From NCBI GenBank assembly GCA_910588495.1, contig CAJUPU010000002.1, positions 1 through 64,000 of the forward strand: 64,000 nt of DNA, written 5' to 3'. The position numbers were made by a program, and so were the translations under genes. Shown here piece by piece: positions 1 through 7,185 of the stretch. The DNA is from an uncultured Oscillospiraceae bacterium. GTDB lineage: Bacteria; Bacillota; Clostridia; Oscillospirales; Oscillospiraceae. The first letter of the stretch is position 1. The number at the start of each line of letters is the position of its first letter. The notes below the pieces were generated by a model, which did not search any database, was not told the origin of the DNA, and worked only from the letters and a program-made list of their open reading frames with translations.

Positions 1-85
1 GCGCCCAGGCGCCCATAACGCCCTTACCTGCTGGCATCTGACTGCGGGGGAGCTTTACCCATTGGTACTTTAATAGGCACTTCAC
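1..85 (-). CDS. N-terminal fragment of a mobile-element protein (runs off the left edge)
   Basis: Only the first 28 codons lie in the window. Reading leftward, a GTG start at 85 follows an AGGAGG site (94-99) with an 8-base spacer. The product begins MKCLLKYQWVKLPRSQMP. From memory this resembles the conserved start of putative DNA-binding proteins carried by Tn1549-like conjugative elements of gut clostridia; I could not search it. It diverges from the zinc-ribbon gene at 170. It supports reading the first 4 kb as the end of an integrated element. The C-terminal domains are not visible, so function is unassigned. Confidence 0.6.
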   Translation of the reverse strand, partial: MKCLLKYQWVKLPRSQMPAGKGVMGAWA

Positions 86-113
86 CTGGCTGGCCTCCTC
101 TCTGATATTTGGA

Positions 114-142
114 TTGAAAAAGGCCTCGCTCCATGCTAAAAT
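114..142 (+). promoter_or_regulatory. Sigma-A promoter for the zinc-ribbon gene
   Basis: TTGAAA (114-119) and TAAAAT (137-142) are separated by exactly 17 bases. Transcription would start near 149, giving a leader of about 20 bases that holds the AGCGAGG ribosome site (156-162) before the ATG at 170. Confidence 0.6.
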
Positions 143-163
143 GGACAGGCATGAAAGCGAGGC
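123..163. promoter_or_regulatory. Inverted repeat flanking the -10 box (operator candidate)
   Basis: GCCTCGCT (123-130) pairs with AGCGAGGC (156-163), and CATGC (132-136) pairs with GCATG (149-153). The arms bracket the -10 box, and the left arm lies upstream of the expected transcript start. A DNA operator for a dimeric regulator therefore fits better than an RNA hairpin. No regulator gene is visible, though the divergent gene at 85 is a candidate. Confidence 0.5.
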
Positions 164-169
164 GAAAAA

Positions 170-334
170 ATGGTATATGCGTGCGATCATTGCCACTTCC
201 TGTTCTCTCGGGTATCTCCGGTCGAGCAGTGTCCGGACTGTGGAAAAGCGTGTATCCGGCCTGCTACGCGGGAAGAAATAACGGAATTTGAAAAGCGGAA
301 TTCGGATAACCTGTGGGAGGACAGAGAATTGTGA
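170..334 (+). CDS. Small zinc-ribbon protein
   Basis: A 54-residue protein starting at ATG 170, 7 bases after an AGCGAGG ribosome site. Two CxxC knuckles, CDHC near residue 5 and CPDC near residue 21, make a rubredoxin-like or zinc-ribbon fold very likely. The rest is a charged tail ending EDREL. It has no membrane segment or signal peptide and is too short to carry an enzymatic domain, so a role in DNA, RNA or protein binding is plausible but not shown. It sits at the edge of the mobile-element region behind its own promoter with a palindromic operator-like sequence. Confidence 0.75.
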   Translation: MVYACDHCHFLFSRVSPVEQCPDCGKACIRPATREEITEFEKRNSDNLWEDREL

Positions 335-446
335 GTATTCCTGTGGTTTACAGCCCCACCAAAGCCCAACTGGATGATTGAAATGACCTATCTATTCCGT
401 GAAAAATACATAAACACAACAATAATATGGATTGGAGAGAAAATAT

Positions 447-767
447 ATGGAACATATTATCATAGCAGTCAATATGGAAAGTGCAGATATCTTTTCTGGT
501 TTTTCCGATAGCTATCCAGAGTTTTCGTTGCCCATAGAGCACAAAGCTTTCATTGGACCTGACGAAATCATGGAGTTTATTTTTACACTTGGTCCTCCCG
601 CATTGTCGGCATTAGCCGCCTATCTTGTAGCGCGACTTCAAAATGCGAAAAAAGAAATTAAAATAAAGAAGGGAGAAATGGAGATAGAATTAAAAGGCAT
701 AAATATTACACCGGATGAAGTCATGAAACTACTTTTGAAATTGGAACAAAAAGAACAGCATGAATAA
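447..767 (+). CDS. Small single-pass membrane protein, resembles effector-associated conflict-system components
   Basis: 106 residues. The ATG at 447 is preferred over an in-frame TTG at 432 because GGAGAG (434-439) lies 7 bases before it. Residues 41-64 are hydrophobic (FIFTLGPPALSALAAYLVAR). They are followed by an alternating lysine/isoleucine strand, a short turn and the strand MEIELKG (residues 69-83), then a C-terminal helix. This TM plus charged beta-hairpin layout recalls the EACC1-type small proteins described beside peptidase and NTPase conflict systems; that likeness is from memory and not searched. The gene overlaps the next by 8 bases, so the two are probably translationally coupled. 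Base composition is AT-rich compared with the core genes. Confidence 0.6.
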   Translation: MEHIIIAVNMESADIFSGFSDSYPEFSLPIEHKAFIGPDEIMEFIFTLGPPALSALAAYLVARLQNAKKEIKIKKGEMEIELKGINITPDEVMKLLLKLEQKEQHE

Positions 768-1818
768 TGATAAAAGAGAAAGTTTCTTCATCAACTATTA
801 CATGTCCAACAGGGTCATGCGTAAAACGCATGACCCTGAAGCACTCCACCAAATTTATGCCTCAAAATACGCAAATTGGATTGTCCCATTTTTGAAACAG
901 CATGGAATAGTAAATGCGCCATCTTTGCTGTGTTGTAATACACTTGCTCAATTACCAGATTTTTTCACACTGCAGAAACACAGCTTTTTTGTTTCAGATT
1001 ATTACCTTTATTCATATTTTTATGACATAAATTATACTTTTTCGGATAGCGCACGGTATGAGTTCTATATTGACCTTATTATCAAGACATTCATTGAATT
1101 AGCATATTTAACGAAACACATTGATTTGAGTTATTCCTTAGCTCAAAATTCACCGACCATTGAAGAATACAAAAACACAAGCGATTATCGGGATCGAGAT
1201 CTATCTGTTTCACTCGTAGAAAAAACGGATTTGCAAGAGGCCTTTACATTTTTGCATGAGGCTACCCATTTCCTCTGTCGTAGGTATCCAAATCTGGAGG
1301 ATATGGAAAAAACAATGAGCGGATTTTGGAATGTGGCACCCCTTAATCTTACTTCGCAAACACTTGAAGAATGCTATTGTGATTTCAACAGCGTAATTTT
1401 TATTTTGAAACAGACATATCCTTCCAACAGATTGCAAAAAGAAAAGTATTTTGAAGACCTGTTTTTAACACTAATCTATACTTATACACGCCAATTAGTT
1501 TATTATTTCCAAAGTATTTGCGTAGAAGAATATGAAAACTATATGGATCAAGAATTAGAATTGCTTTGGTTAAGATTTGGTGGGATACACGCTTATATTA
1601 CAAAATATTTATCTTCTGTGGGGTTTGCGGATGATATTCCCCTTTTGGATTTTGTGTTCCATAAAAGCATTGAAATCTTCAAAAAACTCGGTTATGAAAC
1701 AAGAAGAATGCTTAAATATATTAAGCAAGAGGGCGAAAGCAATTTAACTGTTTATGCAAATGTAAGTCATAAGGATAAAATAGCATATATCAAGTACTAT
1801 CTTAAACTGTTGACTTAA
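760..1818 (+). CDS. Putative zinc metallopeptidase with HEATH motif
   Basis: 352 residues. The HExxH signature HEATH lies at residues 166-170, in an amphipathic helix as expected for a zinc peptidase. About 34 residues on, LEECYCDF (202-209) offers an acidic third ligand, which would place it among gluzincin-like enzymes. No signal peptide or clear membrane helix is seen, so it is probably cytoplasmic. The rest is tyrosine-, phenylalanine- and isoleucine-rich helical sequence with no domain I recognise. It overlaps the upstream membrane gene by 8 bases and converges on dinB with overlapping stop codons. Codon use is AT-rich, a sign of recent transfer. A toxin or defence effector role is inference from context. 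Confidence 0.7.
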   Translation: MNNDKRESFFINYYMSNRVMRKTHDPEALHQIYASKYANWIVPFLKQHGIVNAPSLLCCNTLAQLPDFFTLQKHSFFVSDYYLYSYFYDINYTFSDSARYEFYIDLIIKTFIELAYLTKHIDLSYSLAQNSPTIEEYKNTSDYRDRDLSVSLVEKTDLQEAFTFLHEATHFLCRRYPNLEDMEKTMSGFWNVAPLNLTSQTLEECYCDFNSVIFILKQTYPSNRLQKEKYFEDLFLTLIYTYTRQLVYYFQSICVEEYENYMDQELELLWLRFGGIHAYITKYLSSVGFADDIPLLDFVFHKSIEIFKKLGYETRRMLKYIKQEGESNLTVYANVSHKDKIAYIKYYLKLLT

Positions 1819-3059
1819 CGATGCAGGAAGCCAGTTGGGTTAATGATATGCTCCTCTTTGGCGTCCAGGTCCAAAGCTGGGTCTACCAGCGCAATGGCCC
1901 GGCGGATGCTGCGATACCCGTACTTGCCCCGGATTTTGTCCAGCGCCCGGTCGATGTCGGCCCGGCGCTGGGCTTTTTGCTCTTCTGGGAACAGCGACAA
2001 CTGCACAACGCCGTCCGCCGGTGTCAGTCCGCTGGCCTTCACCGACAGGCTGCGCACAGGCTCCCTGCTGGTATGATGCCTCCGGAACAGCTCCACGGCC
2101 GTTTCCCAGATGTCCAATGTGTTCGCTGTGGGATGGTTGAGTTTGGCCTGCCGGTCATAGGACAGCAGGCGGTTGTCCCGGATACCCACGGATACCGTGG
2201 AACAAAGGCAGTTTTGTTCCCGAAGTCTGGCTCCCACACTTTCGCATAGGGCCATGAGGGTGATTTTCACATCATCTTCACTAATCAAATCCCGGGGCGC
2301 GGTAGTAGAGTTGCCAACGCTTTTCATGGGCGGAACCGCATAGTACCGCCGGACGCCGGAGTGGTCTTGTCCGTTGGCAAACTGATGGAGCATAACCCCG
2401 TTCTTGCCCAGCAGCCAGTACAGGAGATCTATGTTGGCCTGGGCCAGCTCCCCAATCGTGGTAATCCCATACTGGTTCAGCTTCCGTGTGGTGGCCGGGC
2501 CAACGTAGAGCAGATCGCTCACAGGAAGTCTCCAAGCCTTATCCCGATAGTTCTCTGGGGTAATGACCGTTGTGGCATCGGGTTTTTTCATATCTGAGCC
2601 CAGTTTAGCAAATACTTTATTAAACGACACACCTATTGAGACCGTCAGCCCCAGTTCCCGCCGGATGCGGCCCCGAATATCGTCCGCAATGGCCGGTCCC
2701 TCCCCGAACAGGCCCACAGAGCCGGTAACATCCAGCCAGCACTCGTCCAGACCGAAAGACTCCACCTGGTCGGTGTAACTGGTATAGATGTCCCTGGCCC
2801 GGGCAGAGAAGGCCAGGTAGCGCTCATAATGGGCTGGAACACAGACCAGGCCAGAGCACTGCTGTCGGGCCTCCCAAAGTACCTGGCCGGTGCGGATGCC
2901 GAACCGTTTGGCAATATCGTTTTTGGCCAGTACGATGCCTTGACGGGCCTCCTCGTCTCCGGCCACTGCCACCGGCTTGTCCCGCAACTTGGGATCATAC
3001 AGGATCTCCACACTGGCATAGAAATTGTTCATATCCGAATGCAAAATCACAGGCTTCAT
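1815..3059 (-). CDS. dinB: Y-family DNA polymerase (DinB / UmuC type)
   Basis: 414 residues from ATG 3059. A longer reading to 3137 was rejected because it would run into the SRAP gene and lacks homology. The palm motif HSDMNNFYASVE (D9) and SFGLDECWLD (D105, E106) give the three metal-binding acidic residues. GVSFNKVFAKLGSDMKKPD and the helix-hairpin-helix VGPATTRKLNQYGI follow, then a little-finger domain. It performs translesion synthesis. It diverges from the SRAP gene, a pairing common on clostridial conjugative elements. No obvious LexA box is seen in the 53-base divergent gap. Confidence 0.93.
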   Translation of the reverse strand: MKPVILHSDMNNFYASVEILYDPKLRDKPVAVAGDEEARQGIVLAKNDIAKRFGIRTGQVLWEARQQCSGLVCVPAHYERYLAFSARARDIYTSYTDQVESFGLDECWLDVTGSVGLFGEGPAIADDIRGRIRRELGLTVSIGVSFNKVFAKLGSDMKKPDATTVITPENYRDKAWRLPVSDLLYVGPATTRKLNQYGITTIGELAQANIDLLYWLLGKNGVMLHQFANGQDHSGVRRYYAVPPMKSVGNSTTAPRDLISEDDVKITLMALCESVGARLREQNCLCSTVSVGIRDNRLLSYDRQAKLNHPTANTLDIWETAVELFRRHHTSREPVRSLSVKASGLTPADGVVQLSLFPEEQKAQRRADIDRALDKIRGKYGYRSIRRAIALVDPALDLDAKEEHIINPTGFLHR

Positions 3060-3112
3060 GTCCTCAGTATATGAGGGCAGTCCGGCCTTCATCCTCGAAA
3101 GGAGTAAGCAGC

Positions 3113-3679
3113 ATGTGCGGAAGATACAGTTTAGCACCGGAGCAGTCCAAGGAAATCGCCCAGATTGTGGCCGAGGTGCAGGCGCGGTTTGGGGCTGCCA
3201 GCATCCATACCGGGGAGATATTTCCTACCAACGCCGCACCTGTCCTGCTTCCGGACGGACAAAAAATGACCCCCAAGCCGATGACCTGGGGATTTCCCAG
3301 CTTCAAAGGCAAGGGGGTCATTATCAACGCCCGGGGTGAAACAGCGCTGGACAAACCGATGTTCCGCCGATCCGTGCTGGAACGGAGGTGCATCGTGCCT
3401 ACGACCGGCTTCTACGAATGGGATCGTCAAAAAAGAAAATACCATTTTCGGCTGCCAGGGCAGGATAGGCTTTATCTAGCTGGGCTTTGGAATGTTTTTC
3501 AGGGCGAGGAGCGGTTTGTTGTTCTAACCACCGCCCCCAATAATACCATCGTCCATGTCCATGACCGGATGCCTGTACTGCTTACCGACGATGAAGCAAT
3601 ACCCTGGCTCCATGATACCGGAATGGCGTCCACAAAGCTGACGGCTTTGCAACCGGCTTTGGAGGGTATCGCCGTCTGA
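3113..3679 (+). CDS. SOS response-associated peptidase (SRAP / HMCES / YedK family)
   Basis: 188 residues from ATG 3113, with AAAGGAG upstream at 3098-3104. The catalytic Cys2 sits in MCGRYS. N72 in NARGE, E102 in GFYEW and H150 in HDRMP complete the set that forms a thiazolidine crosslink to abasic sites in single-stranded DNA. Length matches the family. It is divergent from dinB, so together they form a lesion-tolerance pair: bypass synthesis and shielding of abasic sites. Its TGA directly abuts the end of the convergent DUF5348 gene. Confidence 0.95.
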   Translation: MCGRYSLAPEQSKEIAQIVAEVQARFGAASIHTGEIFPTNAAPVLLPDGQKMTPKPMTWGFPSFKGKGVIINARGETALDKPMFRRSVLERRCIVPTTGFYEWDRQKRKYHFRLPGQDRLYLAGLWNVFQGEERFVVLTTAPNNTIVHVHDRMPVLLTDDEAIPWLHDTGMASTKLTALQPALEGIAV

Positions 3680-3901
3680 TTACCAGCGGATGCGTACCCT
3701 CTGCCCCCACAGCGTCTCAATCTGAACGCCAACCAGGAACCAACCGCTGCCGTTCATCTCAATGCGAGTGGGTACCCACTGCCCATTTAACCAGATATCC
3801 ATTGTGGTGCCGCAGTGGAGTCCCCCGTAGCAGTCGTCGCTGTTAAAGCGGATATCCGCACGTCCGCTTTGCATATCAGGGATTAAGATGCCTTCTCTCA
3901 T
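3680..3901 (-). CDS. DUF5348-like small protein
   Basis: 73 residues. The ATG at 3901 is chosen because GGGAG lies 8 bases upstream; the in-frame ATG at 3916 has no such site. The sequence MREGILIPDMQSGR, a central CYGGLHCG and a beta-rich half with NGQWVPTRIE resemble DUF5348, a family I associate with conjugative elements of Firmicutes. Function is unknown. It shares the convergent end with the SRAP gene (adjacent stops, no gap). Confidence 0.65.
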   Translation of the reverse strand: MREGILIPDMQSGRADIRFNSDDCYGGLHCGTTMDIWLNGQWVPTRIEMNGSGWFLVGVQIETLWGQRVRIRW

Positions 3902-3917
3902 GTTGATTACTCCCATC

Positions 3918-3960
3918 TAAAAAGAGTAAGAAGTACCAGCCCAGAGGCTGGTACTTCTTA
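3918..3960 (-). terminator. Intrinsic terminator reading leftward, 15-bp perfect stem
   Basis: TAAGAAGTACCAGCC (3927-3941) pairs perfectly with its complement at 3946-3960 around a CAGA loop. On the minus strand the stem is followed by CTCTTTTTAG, so it would stop transcripts arriving from the right. No intact gene ends here in that direction, which suggests the remnant of one. Confidence 0.7.
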
Positions 3961-4099
3961 TGCCATACCAAATCCTTTTCGTTTGTCGTAAATCTGTCGT
4001 AAAACCGAAAATCGCACTTACAGGATTGCAACAAATCAAGTCGTTATCCTTTTCTTTTTTATAAAAATAGCGGATTTTTTGAACATTTTACGTCGAAAT
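3961..4099. other. Probable mobile-element / chromosome boundary with TGTCGTAAA direct repeats
   Basis: An AT-rich gap between the DUF5348 gene and the end of lysS. TGTCGTAAA occurs at 3984-3992 and again at 3995-4003, one helical turn apart, as in arm-type recombinase sites. The minus strand is stop-free from about 4075 down to 3918 and includes the peptide FTTDLRQ. From memory this resembles C-terminal tails of tyrosine integrases of gut clostridia, but no catalytic region is present. An attachment region is inference. Confidence 0.4.
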
Positions 4100-5605
4100 T
4101 CAATCCACCGGCTTCATCGTGGGGAAGAGCAGGACCTCCCGGATGGAGTCGTTGTTGGTGAGCAGCATGACGCACCGGTCGATGCCGATGCCCAGCCCGC
4201 CGGTGGGGGGCATACCATACTCCAGAGCGGTGAGGAAGTCCTCGTCCATCATGCCCGCCTCATCGTCCCCCTTGGCCCGGAGCTCCGCCTGCTTCTGGAA
4301 GCGCTGGCGCTGGTCGATGGGGTCGTTGAGCTCGGAGAAGGCGTTGCCCATCTCGCTGCGGCAGATGAACAGCTCGAACCGCTCTGTGAGCCGGGGGTCC
4401 GCCGGGGACCGCTTGGCCAGGGGAGACACGTCCACCGGGTGCATGGTGATGAAGGTGGGCTGGATCAGCTTCCCCTCCACCTTCTGGTCGAAGCACTCGT
4501 ACAAAGCGTTGCCCCAGGTCTTGTCGGCGGTGCCGGGCAGCTCCACCCCGATGGACTTTGCGGCGGCCACCGCCTCCTCGTCGGAGTTGATGGCCATGAA
4601 GTCGATCCCGGTATACCGCTTCACCGCCTCGTGCATGGGCAGGCGGGGCCAGCCCGGGGTCAGGTCGATCTGCTCCCCCTGCCACTCCACCTGGTAGGTG
4701 CCCAGGATCTTCTGGGCGGCGGAGGACAGCAGGTCCTCGAACAGGCCCATCATGTCGTTGAAGTCGGCGTAGGCCTGATAGAGCTCGATGGTGGTGAACT
4801 CCGGGTTGTGCCGGTTGTCCATGCCCTCGTTGCGGAAGATGCGGCCCATCTCATACACCCGCTCCAGGCCGCCCACGATCAGCCGCTTTAGGGGCAGCTC
4901 GGTGGCGATGCGCATGTACATGTCGATGTCCAGGGTGTTGTGGTGGGTGATGAAGGGCCGGGCGGTGGCGCCGCCGGAGATGGTGTTGAGCACCGGGGTC
5001 TCCACCTCCATAAAGCCACGGGCATCCATGAAGTCCCGGACGTGCTTGATGAACTGGGAGCGGACGATAAAATTCCGCTTCACGTCGGGGTTGACGATCA
5101 GGTCCACGTACCGCTGGCGGCACCGGGTCTCCACGTCGGTGAGGCCGTGGAACTTCTCCGGCAGGGGCAGCAGGGACTTGGACAGCAGGGTGATGGTCTT
5201 GGCCTTGAGGGAGATCTCCCCCCGCTTGGTGCGGAACACCTCGCCCTCCGCCCCCACGATGTCGCCGATGTCGTACTTCTTGAAGGCGGCCAGGGCCTCC
5301 TCCCCCACGTCATCGATGCGCACGTAGAGCTGGATCCGGCCCGCCCCATCCTGGAGGTCGGAGAACACCGCCTTGCCCATCCCCCGCTTGCTCATGAGAC
5401 GGCCCGCCAGCCGGACGGTCTGGCCCTCCATGGCCTCGAAGTTGCCCTTCACCTCGTCGCTGTGGTGGGTGACGTCGAACTTGGTCCGTACAAACGGGTC
5501 CTGCCCCTGCTCGCGCAGGGCGGACAGCTTGTCCCGGCGGATCTGGAGCAGCTCGGACAGGGAGGGCTCCTCCTGAACGGGCTGGTTGTTGGTCTGATCA
5601 GACAT
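4100..5605 (-). CDS. lysS: Lysyl-tRNA synthetase, class II
   Basis: 501 residues from ATG 5605, preceded by AAAGGAGAG; an upstream in-frame ATG at 5644 would overlap greA. An N-terminal OB-fold anticodon-binding domain (about residues 50-160, [19 protein letters not shown]) precedes the class II core. Motif 2 is [15 protein letters not shown] and motif 3 is [14 protein letters not shown]. The length and the C-terminus [11 protein letters not shown] are complete. It charges tRNA-Lys in the cytoplasm. It follows greA by 35 bases and shares its promoter, a conserved Firmicutes order. Confidence 0.97.
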   Translation of the reverse strand: MSDQTNNQPVQEEPSLSELLQIRRDKLSALREQGQDPFVRTKFDVTHHSDEVKGNFEAMEGQTVRLAGRLMSKRGMGKAVFSDLQDGAGRIQLYVRIDDVGEEALAAFKKYDIGDIVGAEGEVFRTKRGEISLKAKTITLLSKSLLPLPEKFHGLTDVETRCRQRYVDLIVNPDVKRNFIVRSQFIKHVRDFMDARGFMEVETPVLNTISGGATARPFITHHNTLDIDMYMRIATELPLKRLIVGGLERVYEMGRIFRNEGMDNRHNPEFTTIELYQAYADFNDMMGLFEDLLSSAAQKILGTYQVEWQGEQIDLTPGWPRLPMHEAVKRYTGIDFMAINSDEEAVAAAKSIGVELPGTADKTWGNALYECFDQKVEGKLIQPTFITMHPVDVSPLAKRSPADPRLTERFELFICRSEMGNAFSELNDPIDQRQRFQKQAELRAKGDDEAGMMDEDFLTALEYGMPPTGGLGIGIDRCVMLLTNNDSIREVLLFPTMKPVD

Positions 5606-5640
5606 TGCGCTTCTCTCCTTTGTATCTGGTGTGGCCGCCA

Positions 5641-6114
5641 TCACCGCTGGATGGCGACCACCTGGTATTCGATGTTGCCCGCCGGGGCCTCCACCACGGC
5701 CACGTCGCCGATGGCCTTGCCCAGCAGGGCCTTGCCGAAGGGGGATTCCTCGGAGATGCGCCCGTTCATGGGGTCGGCCTCCTGGGAGCCCACCACCTGG
5801 TAGCTCTCCTCTTCCCCGGTGGCCACGTCCTTCACCGTGATCTTGCTGCCCATGCCCACCACGTCGGTGTCGTCGGTGTTCTCCTCGATGACCACATAGT
5901 TGGCCAGGATGTTCTCCACCTCGGCGATGCGGGAGTACAGCTTGCCCTGCTCGTTCTTCGCCTCGTCGTACTCGCTGTTCTCGCTCAGATCGCCGAAGGA
6001 CCGGGCCTCCTTGATGAGGTCGGCCACCTCCTTCTCCTTCACCGTCTTGAGGTAGGTCAGCTCCTGCTTCAGCTCTTCCAGGCGCTCGGCGCTCAGCTTA
6101 TATTCCTTGGCCAT
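5641..6114 (-). CDS. greA: Transcription elongation factor GreA
   Basis: 157 residues, the family's usual length. The N-terminal coiled coil carries the tip motif FGDLSENSEYDEAKNEQ (about residues 40-56), whose acidic residues enter the RNA polymerase secondary channel and stimulate cleavage of backtracked RNA. The C-terminal FKBP-like domain ends with SPFGKALLGKAIGD. The start is supported by AAAGGATG upstream. First gene of greA-lysS, behind a strong promoter at 6205-6233. Confidence 0.97.
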   Translation of the reverse strand: MAKEYKLSAERLEELKQELTYLKTVKEKEVADLIKEARSFGDLSENSEYDEAKNEQGKLYSRIAEVENILANYVVIEENTDDTDVVGMGSKITVKDVATGEEESYQVVGSQEADPMNGRISEESPFGKALLGKAIGDVAVVEAPAGNIEYQVVAIQR

Positions 6115-6204
6115 CCTTGACTCATCCTTTCTTTCCCCGCCACGGGGCCGGGCGGCCGGCGCACCGCCCCAGGCGGATGTTTTGCGCGGCCGTTATTCTA
6201 TGGA

Positions 6205-6233
6205 ATTATAGATACTTTGGCCGCCTTTGTCAA
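6205..6233 (-). promoter_or_regulatory. Sigma-A promoter for greA-lysS
   Basis: On the minus strand TTGACA (6228-6233) and TATAAT (6205-6210) are separated by 17 bases, both consensus. The transcript would begin near 6198, leaving a leader of about 84 bases. Confidence 0.85.
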
Positions 6234-6263
6234 GTGGTCCCCGGGAACGGCCCGCCGTTCCCG

Positions 6264-6686
6264 TCATTTTTTCCGCCCGGAGGTCCGTTTTTTCCGTCTG
6301 CCGCCCCCCAGCAGCCCCGCCAGCGCGCCGCCGCACAGGCAGCCCGCCAGCTCGATGAGGGACTGGAGGCCGAACGCTAGCTCATCGCTCATCAGCAGCC
6401 CCACCGCCAGGATCAGCAGATAGCACACCGCCCCTGCGGCCAGGGCGCCCAGCAGCCGCCGGGACTTCCACTTGGCGCAGGCCAGCAGCCCGCCCCCGAA
6501 GCAGCCCAGCACACAGGCCGCCGCCGTCAGCTGGGGCGCGGCGTCCTCCTTCAAGATGCCGTTGGACACCGCCGCCGCCCCCAGCAGCAGCACGACCAGC
6601 TCGATCCCCAGGGCCAGCAGGCCGCCCAGCGCCACCCCCGTGGCCATCTGCACCGCGTTGGCCCCCCGCTCCTCCGCCTTACCCAT
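6264..6686 (-). CDS. TIGR04086-like four-helix membrane protein
   Basis: 140 residues, starting at ATG 6686 after GAAAGGGGTG. Four hydrophobic segments at about residues 20-42, 52-72, 81-100 and 108-130 are rich in alanine, glycine and leucine, with a lysine/arginine tail (GGGRRKKRTSGRKK) that should stay cytoplasmic. This matches the TIGR04086 membrane family of clostridia, often found beside yajC. No catalytic motif is seen and the function is unknown. Its ribosome site is inside the 3' arm of the terminator hairpin behind yajC (6689-6736). Confidence 0.7.
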   Translation of the reverse strand: MGKAEERGANAVQMATGVALGGLLALGIELVVLLLGAAAVSNGILKEDAAPQLTAAACVLGCFGGGLLACAKWKSRRLLGALAAGAVCYLLILAVGLLMSDELAFGLQSLIELAGCLCGGALAGLLGGGRRKKRTSGRKK

Positions 6687-6688
6687 AA

Positions 6689-6736
6689 AAGCACCCCTTT
6701 CACATGGCTGGTATACCATATGCGAAAGGGGTGCTT
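6689..6736 (-). terminator. Terminator-like hairpin that overlaps a ribosome binding site
   Basis: AAGCACCCCTTTC (6689-6701, plus strand) is a perfect 13-base inverted match to 6724-6736. On the minus strand it lies just after the yajC stop and is followed by a short T run ending at the ATG of the next gene. The 3' arm carries that gene's GAAAGGGGTG ribosome site, so folding would both end transcripts and hide the start. Confidence 0.65.
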
Positions 6737-6755
6737 GTCATTCCAGGACCACAGC

Positions 6756-7076
6756 TCACTTATCGTCCTTTTTGTCCTTTTTATCCTTCTTGTCCTCTTT
6801 TTCGGGCATGGGCGCCTCCTCGGTGCTCTGGGTGCCCTTGCTGGAGATGGCCCACTTGGTGAACTCGATCCGCACCCGGTCGGCGCCGGTCTCCATCACG
6901 ATGGTCTTTTCCTTCACCGCGCAGATGGTGCCCACGATGCCGCCGATGGTGGTGATCTGATCGCCCACCTTCAGGCTGCTGCGCATCTCCTCCGCCGCCT
7001 TTTTCTTCTTATTCTCCGGCCGGATCAGCATGAAGTACATGATGGCCAGCATCGCCACGATCATAATGATTTCCAC
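6756..7076 (-). CDS. yajC: Preprotein translocase subunit YajC
   Basis: 106 residues. One N-terminal membrane helix (IIMIVAMLAIMYFMLIRP) is followed by the family hallmark KVGDQITTIGGIVGTI and a beta domain. The C-terminal tail repeats DKK, strongly charged. The start is GTG 7076, with GGGGG 9 bases upstream and a stop codon immediately before it; an ATG four codons later is possible. It is the SecDF accessory subunit in the membrane. It lies downstream of tgt, the classic tgt-yajC neighbourhood, but has its own promoter. Confidence 0.93.
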   Translation of the reverse strand: MEIIMIVAMLAIMYFMLIRPENKKKKAAEEMRSSLKVGDQITTIGGIVGTICAVKEKTIVMETGADRVRIEFTKWAISSKGTQSTEEAPMPEKEDKKDKKDKKDDK

Positions 7077-7123
7077 TTAGTTTTTCCCCCAATGTAAATT
7101 TTTGAACAGGACCATTAGAGTGT

Positions 7124-7152
7124 ATTATAGCGGTTTTCCACCGGAAACACAA
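7124..7152 (-). promoter_or_regulatory. Sigma-A promoter for yajC
   Basis: On the minus strand TTGTGT (7147-7152) and TATAAT (7124-7129) have a 17-base spacer. It lies between tgt and yajC, so yajC can be expressed independently of tgt. Confidence 0.65.
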
Positions 7153-7185
7153 CCCCCATTTTTACCGGCGCCGAAAGACAGCTTC

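Noticed and set aside
3060..3137. N-terminal extension of dinB
   Set aside because: It would run into the start of the divergent SRAP gene and shows no homology; ATG 3059 gives the family's start.
4079..5803. Long plus-strand open frames opposite lysS
   Set aside because: Leucine-, glycine- and histidine-rich translations typical of antisense GC-rich frames; lysS is complete on the other strand.
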